Source: WAOL01 sp964399035 (GTDB taxonomy: Archaea > Thermoproteota > Thermoprotei_A > Sulfolobales > NBVN01). From it: a stretch of DNA of 64,000 nt. The translations under genes and the position numbers were made by a program. The stretch covers positions 1-64,000 of the forward strand of contig CAYNPH010000027.1 in assembly GCA_964399035.1 (NCBI GenBank), written 5' to 3'. Position 1 is the stretch's first letter. Each line of letters starts with the position of its first letter. The notes under the pieces were generated by a model that saw only the letters and a list, made by a program, of their open reading frames with translations, had not been told where the DNA came from and did no database searches. Positions 33,970 to 43,371 of the stretch are shown here, piece by piece.

Positions 33970-34476
33970 CTACTCCTTAACCACGATCTTCTTTACCATA
34001 CTGCAGCGCTTGACTAGCGGGAGCTTAGGTATGTGCTTAGGTATGACCACCTCATCAACTAGTTTTATTGCCCTAACCTTCCTTTCGATGACCTCCCACG
34101 TCACGTCGTCAGCGAACACGAGTCTACTCATGTTTGTGAACACTACGGGCTTATCGAGGGCTTCGAGGTCATCCTTACTTACCTCGAGTTCACTCACACC
34201 CGATATCACTTCGAAGTCCTTGATCTCCTTCGTGGCTTCCTTAGCCGCCTTTATAGGTGCGGTAGCTATGACTAACCCCGTCTTACCTAGATCCTTGCTG
34301 ACCTCAACCAACGCTATCACGTTCTTCATCGCTTCATTCATTAGTGCCCCGATGTTAGTGCCTATTTCCTTCGCTATCTTGCTGAACTTCTCGTAGAGTT
34401 CCGGATCGAGGCCCCTTATGGTGTATATCCTGGTTCTGTAGGTGCGTTCCCTTTCGTCTTTCTCCTCCCCTGTCAT
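33970..34476 (-). CDS. Protein with ribbon-helix-helix-like N-terminus, function unknown
   Basis: In this 168-residue protein, residues about 12-55 (RIYTIRGLDPELYEKFSKIA, then a second helix) look like a ribbon-helix-helix or related dimer domain: a short strand followed by two helices. The remainder is an alpha/beta domain without known motif, beginning after a charged linker near 75. It could be a DNA-binding regulator. Its ATG is preceded by an AT-rich stretch at about 34500-34520. Confidence 0.5.
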   Translation of the reverse strand: MTGEEKDERERTYRTRIYTIRGLDPELYEKFSKIAKEIGTNIGALMNEAMKNVIALVEVSKDLGKTGLVIATAPIKAAKEATKEIKDFEVISGVSELEVSKDDLEALDKPVVFTNMSRLVFADDVTWEVIERKVRAIKLVDEVVIPKHIPKLPLVKRCSMVKKIVVKE

Positions 34477-34538
34477 TTTGTTGACCCCGGTATTACAAGT
34501 ATTACTAGGATTAAAAAGTATTACTCATATTGCAAGAA

Positions 34539-34880
34539 CTACTTCCGGGCACGCTTATAGGTCAGCAACAACGCGAGTAAGACAATCACGATAAGCAACG
34601 CTAACGTTATTGCGGCAAGTAACCTCGTTACGTCGTTCGACGCCATCACAGTGACGGTCTTAGTTGTTACGGCGAACTTAGTGACCGTAATCGTGTAGGG
34701 GGAGCACGTAAGGAACTCTGTCGTGGTGACGGTGACTGTAGTGGTGCTAACGCTGTTGCTGGCGTTAACGACGTTCTCCGCCCATGCTGGGGCGTAAGGA
34801 GTAGGTAGCATCACCGCAAGCAGCATCATCACCAGTAACACAGTGCCTAACACTTCTGCGGGGAACTCGCACCGACCCAT
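34539..34880 (-). CDS. Small exported, membrane-anchored Thr/Val-rich protein
   Basis: The 113-residue protein has an N-terminal hydrophobic signal (about 10-35), a Ser/Thr/Val-rich stretch likely exposed outside, and a C-terminal membrane span (about 85-107) followed by KRARK. The layout matches short archaeal surface proteins. No function is suggested by sequence. Confidence 0.55.
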   Translation of the reverse strand: MGRCEFPAEVLGTVLLVMMLLAVMLPTPYAPAWAENVVNASNSVSTTTVTVTTTEFLTCSPYTITVTKFAVTTKTVTVMASNDVTRLLAAITLALLIVIVLLALLLTYKRARK

Positions 34881-35001
34881 GGTGATTTCGCTTAGTAAAT
34901 GTGCTAATAAACTATTTAACTGTTTAACTATTAATTACGAGTTCAAGACATCGTTACTCATTAATTAAGGACCTTACGGAATACAACACAGGTGTTCTAG
35001 A

Positions 35002-35670
35002 TTGAGGGTATCAAGAGCATCCGAGGCCGTCCGAGAGTACGTGATGTCCCGCCCCTTCCTTAGGGAGTGCCTTGAGAAGGGAGTCGTTAATTACAGCGCC
35101 CTTGCCCGGACGATCGTGGACGAACTTCGGAAGTCAGGTATAGACACGTCGGTCGGCGCTGTTAAGATGGCCTTGATTAGGACTAGGGAGGACCTTCTAC
35201 GTATTAGGGAATCACTTGATGAGAAGATAAAAGAAATAATAGCGTCATCAGTCATCGAGTTACAGACTGATCTCGTAGTCATCAATGCCTTCAGGAACGC
35301 CGTGATTCCGAAGCTCGCGTCGATAATTAACGTGGTTGGAGGCGCTAGGTTTTTCCAGTTAACACAGGGCACGGTGTCACTCACGATAATAGCTGCTAGG
35401 GAGGTGCTGGACGACCTCGTGAAGCTGATAGGTGAGGACAACATAGTCGAGATACTCGAAGACCAGACCGCCATAGTCATGGTTAGCCCCGAGGAAATAA
35501 CGCGCACGCCCGGCGTGATAGCGTACATGACCTCAGCCCTAGCAAACAACGGGATCAACATAACGCAGATAATCTCATGTCACAGGGAAACCGTCATAGT
35601 ATGCGACAGGAGTGAAGCATCCAAGGCATACACAGTGCTCGAGAACCTCATCTCATCCGCGAGGAAGTAG
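35002..35670 (+). CDS. ACT-domain regulatory protein upstream of argG
   Basis: The 222-residue protein has an N-terminal helix-turn-helix-like part (about 25-65) and two regions with ACT-like pattern (about 85-145 and 150-215), including VIAYMTSALANNGINITQIISC. ACT domains bind amino acids. With argG starting 108 bases downstream and a palindrome between them, a role as an arginine- or amino-acid-sensing regulator is likely, but it is inferred. Start is TTG. Confidence 0.65.
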   Translation: MRVSRASEAVREYVMSRPFLRECLEKGVVNYSALARTIVDELRKSGIDTSVGAVKMALIRTREDLLRIRESLDEKIKEIIASSVIELQTDLVVINAFRNAVIPKLASIINVVGGARFFQLTQGTVSLTIIAAREVLDDLVKLIGEDNIVEILEDQTAIVMVSPEEITRTPGVIAYMTSALANNGINITQIISCHRETVIVCDRSEASKAYTVLENLISSARK

Positions 35671-35718
35671 GTTTGGGTTACTCCATTTGTTGTATATGTA
35701 ACTTATAGTTTTTATTTA

Positions 35719-35747
35719 GTAACATATGTTACAGAATATATTTAAAT
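35719..35747 (+). promoter_or_regulatory. Palindromic operator and TATA box of argG
   Basis: GTAACATATGTTAC (35719-35732) is a perfect 14-base palindrome. It is followed at once by an AT-rich TATA-like box (atatatttaaat, 35736-35747), which lies 32 bases ahead of the ATG. A related half-site, tatgtaac, occurs about 20 bases further upstream. The placement next to the box fits an operator. Confidence 0.6.
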
Positions 35748-35778
35748 TTTACATAATGCTAGAGAAAGGTGCTAAACC

Positions 35779-37002
35779 ATGAAGGTAGTACTCGCGTTCT
35801 CAGGCGGTTTAGACACCTCCGTGATCCTGCACTTACTTCAGGAAAGGATGGGTGCGGAAGTAATCACGGTAACTGTGGATGTCGGTCAAAAGGAGGACTT
35901 TAACGCCATTAAGGAGAAGGCGTACGCCCTCGGAGCCCTCAAGCATTACTACGTAGACGCTAAGCAGGAGTTCGTCGAGAAGTACGTCGCACCAGCAATA
36001 AAGGCGAATGCCCTCTATGAAGGAGCATACCCACTCTCAACAGCCTTAGCCAGGCCTTTAATAGTTGAGAAGGTTGTTGAGGTCGCACTCAAGGAAGGAA
36101 CGCCCTACATAGCACACGGATGCACAGGGAAGGGCAACGATCAAGTGAGGTTCGACATTGCGGTCAAGGCTCTATACCCGGAGGCAGAGGTAATAGCCCC
36201 TGTTCGGGAGTGGGGCCTAACGCGGGACTGGGAGCTGAAGTATGCCTCAGAGCACGGCATACCGGTCAGCCACGGCATATACAGCATCGACGAAAACCTG
36301 TGGGGCAGGAGCATAGAGGGCGGCGTCCTCGAGGATCCCTATAATGAGCCGCCCGAGGAGGTGTTTGAGTGGACTACCGCGCCGGAACTAGCGCCGGACA
36401 CCCCCGAGTACTTAAGCATAGAGTTTGGGGGAGGAATTCCCGTAGCCGTGAACGGCGTGAAGTTGCCGCTGACGAACATCATATCGTTACTTAATGCGGT
36501 GGCAGGGAAGCATGGCGTCGGGAGGATAGACCACATGGAGGACAGGACCGTAGGGATAAAGAGCAGGGAGGTTTACGAAGCACCCGCAGCCATCACGCTG
36601 ATTAAAGCACACAAGGACCTCGAGAAGCTGGTGCTAACGAAGTGGGAACTAATGTTCAAGGAGCTAGCCGACAACACCTGGTCATGGCTCGTCTACAATG
36701 GGCTGTGGTTCGAACCCCTCCGAGAGGAGCTAACGGAGCTGATAAACCTAATGAACGAAGGCGTCGAGGGCGAGGTTAAGCTGAAGTTATTCAAAGGCAC
36801 AGCAACAGTGGTCGGCAGGTCCTCTCCCTACGCGCTTTACGACCTGAAGCTATCGTCCTACGAAAGCATAAGCTCATTCGACCAAAGCCTCGGCAAAGGA
36901 TTCACTCAGCTCTGGGGCCTCCAATCAACCGTTGCCGCAGCACTGAGGAGGAAGGTTAAGGCAGAGGCGGTGGCGCCAACTTGTACAGGAAGGAGCTCCT
37001 AG
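35779..37002 (+). CDS. argG: Argininosuccinate synthase
   Basis: The enzyme joins citrulline and aspartate, using ATP, in arginine synthesis. The 407-residue length is normal. The P-loop-like SGGLDTS is at residues 8-14. The substrate segments AHGCTGKGNDQVRFD (about 112-126) and EWGLTRDWELKYASEHGIP, and the citrulline region DENLWGRSIEGGVLEDP, are all present. The last codons overlap the start of argH by 22 bases. Confidence 0.96.
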   Translation: MKVVLAFSGGLDTSVILHLLQERMGAEVITVTVDVGQKEDFNAIKEKAYALGALKHYYVDAKQEFVEKYVAPAIKANALYEGAYPLSTALARPLIVEKVVEVALKEGTPYIAHGCTGKGNDQVRFDIAVKALYPEAEVIAPVREWGLTRDWELKYASEHGIPVSHGIYSIDENLWGRSIEGGVLEDPYNEPPEEVFEWTTAPELAPDTPEYLSIEFGGGIPVAVNGVKLPLTNIISLLNAVAGKHGVGRIDHMEDRTVGIKSREVYEAPAAITLIKAHKDLEKLVLTKWELMFKELADNTWSWLVYNGLWFEPLREELTELINLMNEGVEGEVKLKLFKGTATVVGRSSPYALYDLKLSSYESISSFDQSLGKGFTQLWGLQSTVAAALRRKVKAEAVAPTCTGRSS

Positions 37003-38312
37003 GCGAGGTAAGCGACCCGGAAGTACAGGCGTACACGTCCTCCATGAAGGACGACGTAAGCATTGCTAAGGAAGTAGTGGAGATCATGATGGCCCACGTG
37101 AGGGAATTGAGCGAGAGGGGCTTAATGCCTAGCGACGCCGCAGCTAAGGTAACGCAGGTCCTAACCGAACTACTTGCGGACCCGTCCCCGCTCCTCGAAA
37201 TCGAGGCGGAGGACATCCATGAAGCCCTAGAAAAGTACTTGGCGAACATGGTGGGTTCGGATGCAGGCTGGGTTGGTTTAGGGAGGAGCAGGAACGACCA
37301 CGTAGCCGCCGCGCTGAGGTCGCGGATGCTTAAGTCAGTTAACGAGCTGGTCAAGGCGATACGCGGGCTGCGTGAGGCATTAATTCGTAAGGCGTTAGAA
37401 CACCTCGACACGCTGATGCCTGCCTTCACCCACTTACAGCCAGCTCAAGTCACGACACTAGCTCACTACCTGGCGTGGGTGGAGGAGTCCCTCGCAACGT
37501 ACGAGGGCGTGCTAAGGTTCGTCGCCAATGAAGTGCTGAGTGAGTCACCATTAGGTAGTGGTGCGTGCGTAACCACTAACGCACCGTTAGATCGTGAGTC
37601 CCTCGCGAAGAAGGCAGGATTCACGCGGATAGTTACGAACTCCATAAGAGGCGCGGGAGGGAGGGACTTCCTAATGATCACGTCAGCGATACTCACGTGC
37701 CTCTCCGTGACCCTAAGCAGGTTCGCGGAGGATCTAGTGGTATTCACAACGCCGCAATTCAATTACTTAGATGTACCGCAGGACTTCCTAGCAACCAGTA
37801 GCTTAATGCCCCACAAGAAGAATCAAGTGGTTGCCGAGATCATCAGGTCGTGGGGAGGCGAGAGCATAGGGCACCTCACGTCACTACTAGCCATAGTGAA
37901 GGGGGTGCCGTCAGGGTACTCGCTGGACCTTCAGGAAGCGAACAAGCACGCGATTAAGCTAGTAGATCGGACCCTAGAGACCGTGAAGGTACTACGTAAG
38001 CTCGTGGAGGGGATAGAACCCATTAAGGGCAGGTTACTTGAGGATGTTGAGAAGTACCCGATCCTAGCAACTGACTACGCCGAACTCATTTCCCTGAAGA
38101 GAGGGGTGCCTTACCGCGAAGCCCACGCACTCGTAGCTAAGGCCGTCAAGGAGTTCCGCGGTGTTAACGAGCTGTACGGGATACTGGCGAAGTACTTAGG
38201 ACACACGCTAAGCCCCGGGGAAAGTATAGTGAAGCCGCATCCCGGCTCGCCTAACCCGGAAAAGCTCGGGCAACACCTCAGGGAGAGGCTAAGGGAGTTG
38301 GCGGGGACCTAA
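36981..38312 (+). CDS. argH: Argininosuccinate lyase
   Basis: The enzyme splits argininosuccinate into arginine and fumarate. The 443-residue protein has the fumarase-superfamily signature SSLMPHKKNQ near residue 275, with the mobile catalytic serine, and the conserved GRSRNDHVA and HLQPAQVTTLAHY segments. Start is TTG inside the end of argG, giving a 22-base overlap, so the two are translated together. Its end overlaps the convergent DUF364 gene by 35 bases. Confidence 0.95.
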   Translation: MYRKELLGEVSDPEVQAYTSSMKDDVSIAKEVVEIMMAHVRELSERGLMPSDAAAKVTQVLTELLADPSPLLEIEAEDIHEALEKYLANMVGSDAGWVGLGRSRNDHVAAALRSRMLKSVNELVKAIRGLREALIRKALEHLDTLMPAFTHLQPAQVTTLAHYLAWVEESLATYEGVLRFVANEVLSESPLGSGACVTTNAPLDRESLAKKAGFTRIVTNSIRGAGGRDFLMITSAILTCLSVTLSRFAEDLVVFTTPQFNYLDVPQDFLATSSLMPHKKNQVVAEIIRSWGGESIGHLTSLLAIVKGVPSGYSLDLQEANKHAIKLVDRTLETVKVLRKLVEGIEPIKGRLLEDVEKYPILATDYAELISLKRGVPYREAHALVAKAVKEFRGVNELYGILAKYLGHTLSPGESIVKPHPGSPNPEKLGQHLRERLRELAGT

Positions 38313-39120
38313 CAACGTACTGCTCACAGAACTCAGTGAAGGACCACCTCCCGCCGCCACGCTTAATAATGTCGAGCACCGCGTTGACCTTCACAGCACG
38401 CATCGACGCAACCGCGTTAACGCCCTCAGCGAAAAGCGGGATCGGGTGCACGCCTGCAGTAGGACCGACTAGGACTAGGGTGGAGCCCGCCTTCCTCAAG
38501 GATAGTATATGGTCTAGGGTATCGTTAACGAGTGTCGCGCCAGTAACCACTAAGGTGTCGACCTCCGGAGCTAATCTAGGGAGAGCCGAGTCGCTTAACG
38601 CGCCACGACACCTCATCGCAGCGCATCTCTCAACAACATACACTTCCCGAGCACCGCGCTCCTTCAGTGCCCGCACTAAGGGACCCATATGCCCGATGAC
38701 GAGAACCTTACCGGAAGCCACGCGCGGCACCGCGGAAATTATGTCAGTCCCAACCTCAATACTGAGTTCCCGGTACTGACCAGCACCCCAGAGCAGGTAA
38801 GAGGACACGGCGTTAACCGCGGCCACACCCACGCTCTTCTCCAGCGGGTTAAGGGAGGAGACAAGCGATAATACCTCAGTGACACTATTAACAAGCTTTA
38901 CCGGCGTGACCCTCACGCCAGCCACGTCCTCAAGGGGCGTCAGCGCCACCCCCAGGTACTCCTCCCCGCCACACTCGACTAGGACGTAGGAATACATCAC
39001 CCCGACACCATACTCAACAATCTTTAAGGATGCACCCACACGCTCAAGTTGCTTAGACACCCACGAAGCTACCCTATCAATGAGCACGTCACGTAACCCC
39101 CAAGTAAGTGAGTAGGGCAA
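38278..39120 (-). CDS. DUF364/DUF4213 Rossmann-like protein (putative heavy-metal chelation)
   Basis: The 280-residue protein has an N-terminal enolase-like DUF4213 region (about 1-100) and a Rossmann-like DUF364 region (about 125-260, with VLVIGHMGPLVRAL and VVTGATLVNDTLDHIL). These families occur near metal and cofactor genes, and a role in metal or molybdopterin handling has been proposed but not proved. Start is TTG. It is convergent with argH, with overlapping ends. Confidence 0.7.
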   Translation of the reverse strand: MPYSLTWGLRDVLIDRVASWVSKQLERVGASLKIVEYGVGVMYSYVLVECGGEEYLGVALTPLEDVAGVRVTPVKLVNSVTEVLSLVSSLNPLEKSVGVAAVNAVSSYLLWGAGQYRELSIEVGTDIISAVPRVASGKVLVIGHMGPLVRALKERGAREVYVVERCAAMRCRGALSDSALPRLAPEVDTLVVTGATLVNDTLDHILSLRKAGSTLVLVGPTAGVHPIPLFAEGVNAVASMRAVKVNAVLDIIKRGGGRWSFTEFCEQYVVRSPPTPLASP

Positions 39121-39149
39121 CCTAGTAAATGATGCGTTACGCCCTCAAC

Positions 39150-40340
39150 TCAGGCTGAGCATGCGTGTATATTGTCGAGTAATTCACTCGCTCTCCTACC
39201 GCGCCACTCGAACTCCCCCTTAAGTATGCGGGACATGAACATGCATATCAAGGCAACGCCAATGTATGGTGCTGCAAAGGCGTACGCGGCAGAGTAACCG
39301 TTGATTTTAGATCCAGCGATGTGTGTCAGAGCGCACACCGCGTATGACGCGTAACCAGCCACTATGAGGAGGGGGTTCATGCTGATTAAAGATGCGGGCC
39401 CCAACGCAGGCGCCAGGTAAGGTAGGAGGAATAACGCAGCATACGCTAGGGAACGACCGCGCTCGCATATTATCCTTCTCCAGAATATTCTTGCGAGAAC
39501 ATTTACCGAGTCGCTTAACCTTGGGTGCCAGAGGGAAGCCACCCTTTCGAAACCGGCGAGCACCGTGAAAATCACGCCTCTGCGTTTAGCGGCCACCGCC
39601 AGAGCCTTATCCTCAACCACCTCATGCTTAACGGACTCATGAGTACCTAGCGTCTCATAAACATCCTTACGCACAGCCCAGCAACATCCGAAAAACCACG
39701 CGATTCTTGACTTCGGGTCAAATACCTTATCAAAGCCTAGGAACGCATGGGAAATTGTGGTCAGGAGCACCTCAGCTGCACGGCAAGCACGTGTACTACA
39801 CATGAATCGCGGGGCGTATGACGCTAGTCCCGTAACCCACGCCTCACCCACCAATATCCGCAGGGCATCCTCCCTGGTAAACCATGTATCGGAGTCAAGG
39901 AAGACAATAACTTCAGACTCGTCTCTCACCTCTAGGTAACCTCGGAGGCAGGCATAGGGCTTAGGAACCCACCCGGGCGGGACGCCATTAACACTCACTA
40001 CACTCACCCTCAAACCCTGACTAGTTAATTCCCCAGTAAGCGAGCGCACGACCTCGGCCGACCCGTCAGTACTCTCATCATCAGCAACGACTACCTTAAC
40101 GGGTTTAACATCCTGCACAGCCAATGATTTGATAGTGGTCACTATGGTGTCGACGCAGTTGCGGCAAGGTATGACGACGGAGAACTTAGGTACGTGAGTA
40201 ATGTTTGGGTTAGGCTTCCTGAGTGCTGAGAGGCTCTTCCGAAGCCCGTAGAGCCCGTACCCCCAGAAGGCGATCGTTAAGGCTAGGATAAGGGTAGTTA
40301 AGGCCTCACTAATGAGCATGGGTGTGCTTGCCGGCATCAC
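39150..40340 (-). CDS. Family 2 glycosyltransferase, membrane bound
   Basis: The 396-residue protein has one N-terminal span, a GT-A catalytic domain (about 50-280) and three or four C-terminal spans. The catalytic domain shows SVVIPCRN, a DDESTDGS motif, a metal-binding DSDTW, and a later VVEDKALAVAAKRRG. The layout resembles HpnB/CrtQ-type lipid glycosyltransferases, so it may glycosylate a membrane lipid or polyprenol. The start is ATG at 40340. It lies 46 bases after the ABC ATPase gene. Confidence 0.8.
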   Translation of the reverse strand: MMPASTPMLISEALTTLILALTIAFWGYGLYGLRKSLSALRKPNPNITHVPKFSVVIPCRNCVDTIVTTIKSLAVQDVKPVKVVVADDESTDGSAEVVRSLTGELTSQGLRVSVVSVNGVPPGWVPKPYACLRGYLEVRDESEVIVFLDSDTWFTREDALRILVGEAWVTGLASYAPRFMCSTRACRAAEVLLTTISHAFLGFDKVFDPKSRIAWFFGCCWAVRKDVYETLGTHESVKHEVVEDKALAVAAKRRGVIFTVLAGFERVASLWHPRLSDSVNVLARIFWRRIICERGRSLAYAALFLLPYLAPALGPASLISMNPLLIVAGYASYAVCALTHIAGSKINGYSAAYAFAAPYIGVALICMFMSRILKGEFEWRGRRASELLDNIHACSA

Positions 40341-40386
40341 GTGAGCCGTGAAGATAGGTGGGGCGTGGAGTTAAAACTGTGTTGAC

Positions 40387-41490
40387 TTACGCTTCAATGT
40401 ACTCCAGGTTGAGTTCCGTGTTAGGGTCAAAGTACTTGATGGCGTTGGGGTCTATGTTGACGTAGACCTTAGACCCTATGCGTAATTGCCTCACCTCTTT
40501 CGTGGGCATCACGACCTTAACCACGAACTCACCGATGATGACTGTGACCACCGCATCCCTCCCTAAGGGCTCAACCTCGAACAGCTCACCCGAAGGTGAG
40601 AACCTACCCTCCATGGGGTGCTCAGAGACCACGGCGCTCTCAGGCCTGAAAGCCATTAATATGGTCTTCAGACCTAACCTCCTTATCTTCTCTAGGGTTG
40701 CTGGCGGTGGTGTGAGGCGCGAGCCCGTGGTCTCTATGGTTCCGTCCTCCAGAACAGATCCCTTAACGATATTCATTGGCGGGTTACCTATGAAGGTAGC
40801 GACGAACACGTTCCTCGGGTTCTCGTATATTTGCTCGGGTGTGCCCTCCTGTTGAATTACGCCTTTGTTTATGACTACGATCTTATCGGCTATGGCTAGA
40901 GCCTCGGACTGGTCGTGAGTCACGTACACGCTCGTAATGCCTAGGTCCTGCTGCATCCTCTTCAGCTCAGCCCTAATGTAGACCCTAAGGAGGGCGTCCA
41001 GGTTGCTTAGAGGCTCGTCAAGAAGTAGGACGCTCGGCTCCTTCACTAGGGCCCTAGCCAAGGCAACTCTCTGCTGTTGCCCGCCCGATAACTGGTGGGG
41101 GTACCTATCGAGAAGGTTCTCAATACGGAGGAACTTAGCTACCTCGCGAACCTTAGAGTCTATCTTCGACTGAGGTTCTTTCTTCAGGCGGAGCGGGAAG
41201 GCTATGTTATCGTACACCTTCATGTGCGGGTAGAGCGCATAATTCTGGAACACTAAACCAACGTTCCTCTCGGCAGGCGTCAAGTCAGTCACGTCCTTCT
41301 CGCCGAAGTATATCCTGCCTGAAGTGGGTTTGTAGATCCCAGCTATGAGGTAGAGGGTAGTGGTTTTCCCTCCTCCGGAGGGGCCTAGGAGGACGTAGAG
41401 CTTGCCGTCCTCTATCTCCAGGCTGACGTTATTTATCGCTACTACCTTCCCGAACCTTTTCGTTACCTTTTCCAGCCTTACGCTTACCAT
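40387..41490 (-). CDS. Sugar ABC transporter ATPase (MalK/UgpC type)
   Basis: The 367-residue protein has a Walker A motif (LGPSGGGKTT, residues 33-42), a signature LSGGQQQRVALARAL (about 133-147), a Walker B VLLLDEPLSNLDA, and a C-terminal OB-like regulatory domain (about 240-367) of the carbohydrate-importer type. It powers the importer formed by the next three genes. It is separated from the permease gene by seven bases. Confidence 0.9.
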   Translation of the reverse strand: MVSVRLEKVTKRFGKVVAINNVSLEIEDGKLYVLLGPSGGGKTTTLYLIAGIYKPTSGRIYFGEKDVTDLTPAERNVGLVFQNYALYPHMKVYDNIAFPLRLKKEPQSKIDSKVREVAKFLRIENLLDRYPHQLSGGQQQRVALARALVKEPSVLLLDEPLSNLDALLRVYIRAELKRMQQDLGITSVYVTHDQSEALAIADKIVVINKGVIQQEGTPEQIYENPRNVFVATFIGNPPMNIVKGSVLEDGTIETTGSRLTPPPATLEKIRRLGLKTILMAFRPESAVVSEHPMEGRFSPSGELFEVEPLGRDAVVTVIIGEFVVKVVMPTKEVRQLRIGSKVYVNIDPNAIKYFDPNTELNLEYIEA

Positions 41491-41497
41491 TCCACCC

Positions 41498-42409
41498 TCA
41501 CCCCTTTATACCGCTTAGGCTTGTCTGGAGCATGTACCTACGCACGAAAGTGAAGAACACTAACGTTGGGATTAAGTAGAGAGTGCCCGCCGCCGCAACT
41601 ACCGGGAGGTGCACCACCTCAAGGCTCCCGCCAGCTAAGAGGCCAGCGATGTACGTTGCTAGGGTCTTCTCCGTTGCTGGGAGGAACACCATCACGTAGA
41701 TAAGTTCACCCCACCCAGCGATGAAGGAGAAAATGGCTATTGCGGCTATGCCGGGCTTGACCAGCGGGAGGATTATGTCTTTCCACACCTTAATCCTCGA
41801 GGCACCGTCAACTATTGCCGACCACTCAATCTCCCACGGAACCTTATCGAAGAAGCCCTTCATTATCCACACATCCATCGGTACCTCCAACGCCGCCCTA
41901 GCAACGATGACGTACAGGAACGCGTAGAAAGTCCATGCACTGGCTGGGAGTGGTTGCTTAGAGAATATGTAGAGGGCGTAAACAGCTATTATTAGGGAGA
42001 CTCCCGGGAAGGCGTGTAGCAGTATGAGTAGCTGTATGAGGAAGGTTCTTCCCTTGAACTTCATTCGGGAGCAGGCGTAACCTGCTAGGGTTGCAAGCAC
42101 TGTTACCACAATCATGACTCCGAACGCTATTATGAACGTGTTGAATATGTAGCGCAGTATGTCCCAGAAACTCAGCACGCTTGCCGCAGTTACGGCGAGC
42201 TTGCCCTCGAAGAAGAGGATCCAGTTCTCGAGCGTGAAGGTGAGCTGACCTATGATCCCTCCAGTAATCATTTGATTCGTAAAGCTCGACGCTATCAGGA
42301 CGAAGTACGTTACGAGTATCGGCGCTGAGGCCAGCAATACAACTATTCCTAACATGATGTTCATGCGGCGTCTCTCAATAGTTTCAACATCCGCGACCTC
42401 AGGCATCAT
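41498..42409 (-). CDS. Sugar ABC transporter permease (MalG type)
   Basis: The 303-residue protein has six spans. The EAA loop near residue 200-220 reads EWSAIVDGASRIKVWKDIILPLVKPGIA, which contacts the ATPase. It overlaps the MalF-type gene by four bases and forms the heterodimeric channel with it. Confidence 0.9.
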   Translation of the reverse strand: MMPEVADVETIERRRMNIMLGIVVLLASAPILVTYFVLIASSFTNQMITGGIIGQLTFTLENWILFFEGKLAVTAASVLSFWDILRYIFNTFIIAFGVMIVVTVLATLAGYACSRMKFKGRTFLIQLLILLHAFPGVSLIIAVYALYIFSKQPLPASAWTFYAFLYVIVARAALEVPMDVWIMKGFFDKVPWEIEWSAIVDGASRIKVWKDIILPLVKPGIAAIAIFSFIAGWGELIYVMVFLPATEKTLATYIAGLLAGGSLEVVHLPVVAAAGTLYLIPTLVFFTFVRRYMLQTSLSGIKG

Positions 42410-43359
42410 ATATCACCCTTAGGCTCCAAAATCATCTTCTTATAACCCAGCGCCTTGAGCGCAACTAACCCTAACGCGATCCCTATGACTGACAGGAACG
42501 TTGAGGCAGCGGCAGCAAGACCCTGATCCTTAACGGTAGTGAAGGCGGTTCTGAACACGTAGAGCGCCCATGTCTGACCCCAGGTGCTGTCAACGACCCT
42601 CCACTCAACGAGCAGGAATATCTGGGCGAAGGAGGTTAGCAGGGAGAGCATCTGCCACACCGTTATGAACGTGAAATGCCACTTCGTTAGCGGTAGCAGT
42701 ATATGCCTTATGATCCTGCCCGTTGATGCTCCGTCCACCCTAGCAGCTATTATGAGTTCCTTCGGTATGCTCTTAAATGCTGAGTAGAATATTATCATTC
42801 CGTAGCTGACGCCAACGAGACCATTGACGAATATTATTATGAACCAAGCACCCCAAGGCAGGTACCTAGGGTCTAAGCCAAGCGCTATTGGGTGATTAAT
42901 TAAGTGCAGACGCATCAGTATAGCGTTCAGTAACCCTATACCTGAGCTATGGAAGAAGTAGTACCAGAGCAAGGAGTACACCGCTACTGGAGTCATACGG
43001 GGCAGGAGCCAAAGTCCTTGATAGGCTAACGAGAGCTTCTCATCCATGAAATACGTTGCTAGGGCAAGAAGTAATCCACCGAACACGTTAATTACGAGCG
43101 TTACTGCAATGAAGACGCAAGTTGTTATTATTACTGCCCGCATGTCAGGGTCATACATCATTATGTGGATTAGCCGCTCATAGTTCTGTAGTCCGATGAA
43201 TTGCGTTAGGTACCTGTTTATGTTCCAGTCTGTCATTGGTGTGAAGCTTATGTAAATCGAAAGAAAGAGCGGGACAATGTAGAAGAGTACAACTACAAAT
43301 AATGCAGGTCCAAGGAAAAAGAGGAGAGTTAATTTTCTACTTACCTTCATCGTACTCAC
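42406..43359 (-). CDS. Sugar ABC transporter permease (MalF type)
   Basis: The 317-residue protein has about six spans. The EAA loop reads ELIIAARVDGASTGRIIRHILLPL (about 215-238). It is preceded by the binding-protein gene with 12 bases between. Confidence 0.9.
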   Translation of the reverse strand: MSTMKVSRKLTLLFFLGPALFVVVLFYIVPLFLSIYISFTPMTDWNINRYLTQFIGLQNYERLIHIMMYDPDMRAVIITTCVFIAVTLVINVFGGLLLALATYFMDEKLSLAYQGLWLLPRMTPVAVYSLLWYYFFHSSGIGLLNAILMRLHLINHPIALGLDPRYLPWGAWFIIIFVNGLVGVSYGMIIFYSAFKSIPKELIIAARVDGASTGRIIRHILLPLTKWHFTFITVWQMLSLLTSFAQIFLLVEWRVVDSTWGQTWALYVFRTAFTTVKDQGLAAAASTFLSVIGIALGLVALKALGYKKMILEPKGDI

Positions 43360-43371
43360 CAGCTACTTCAC

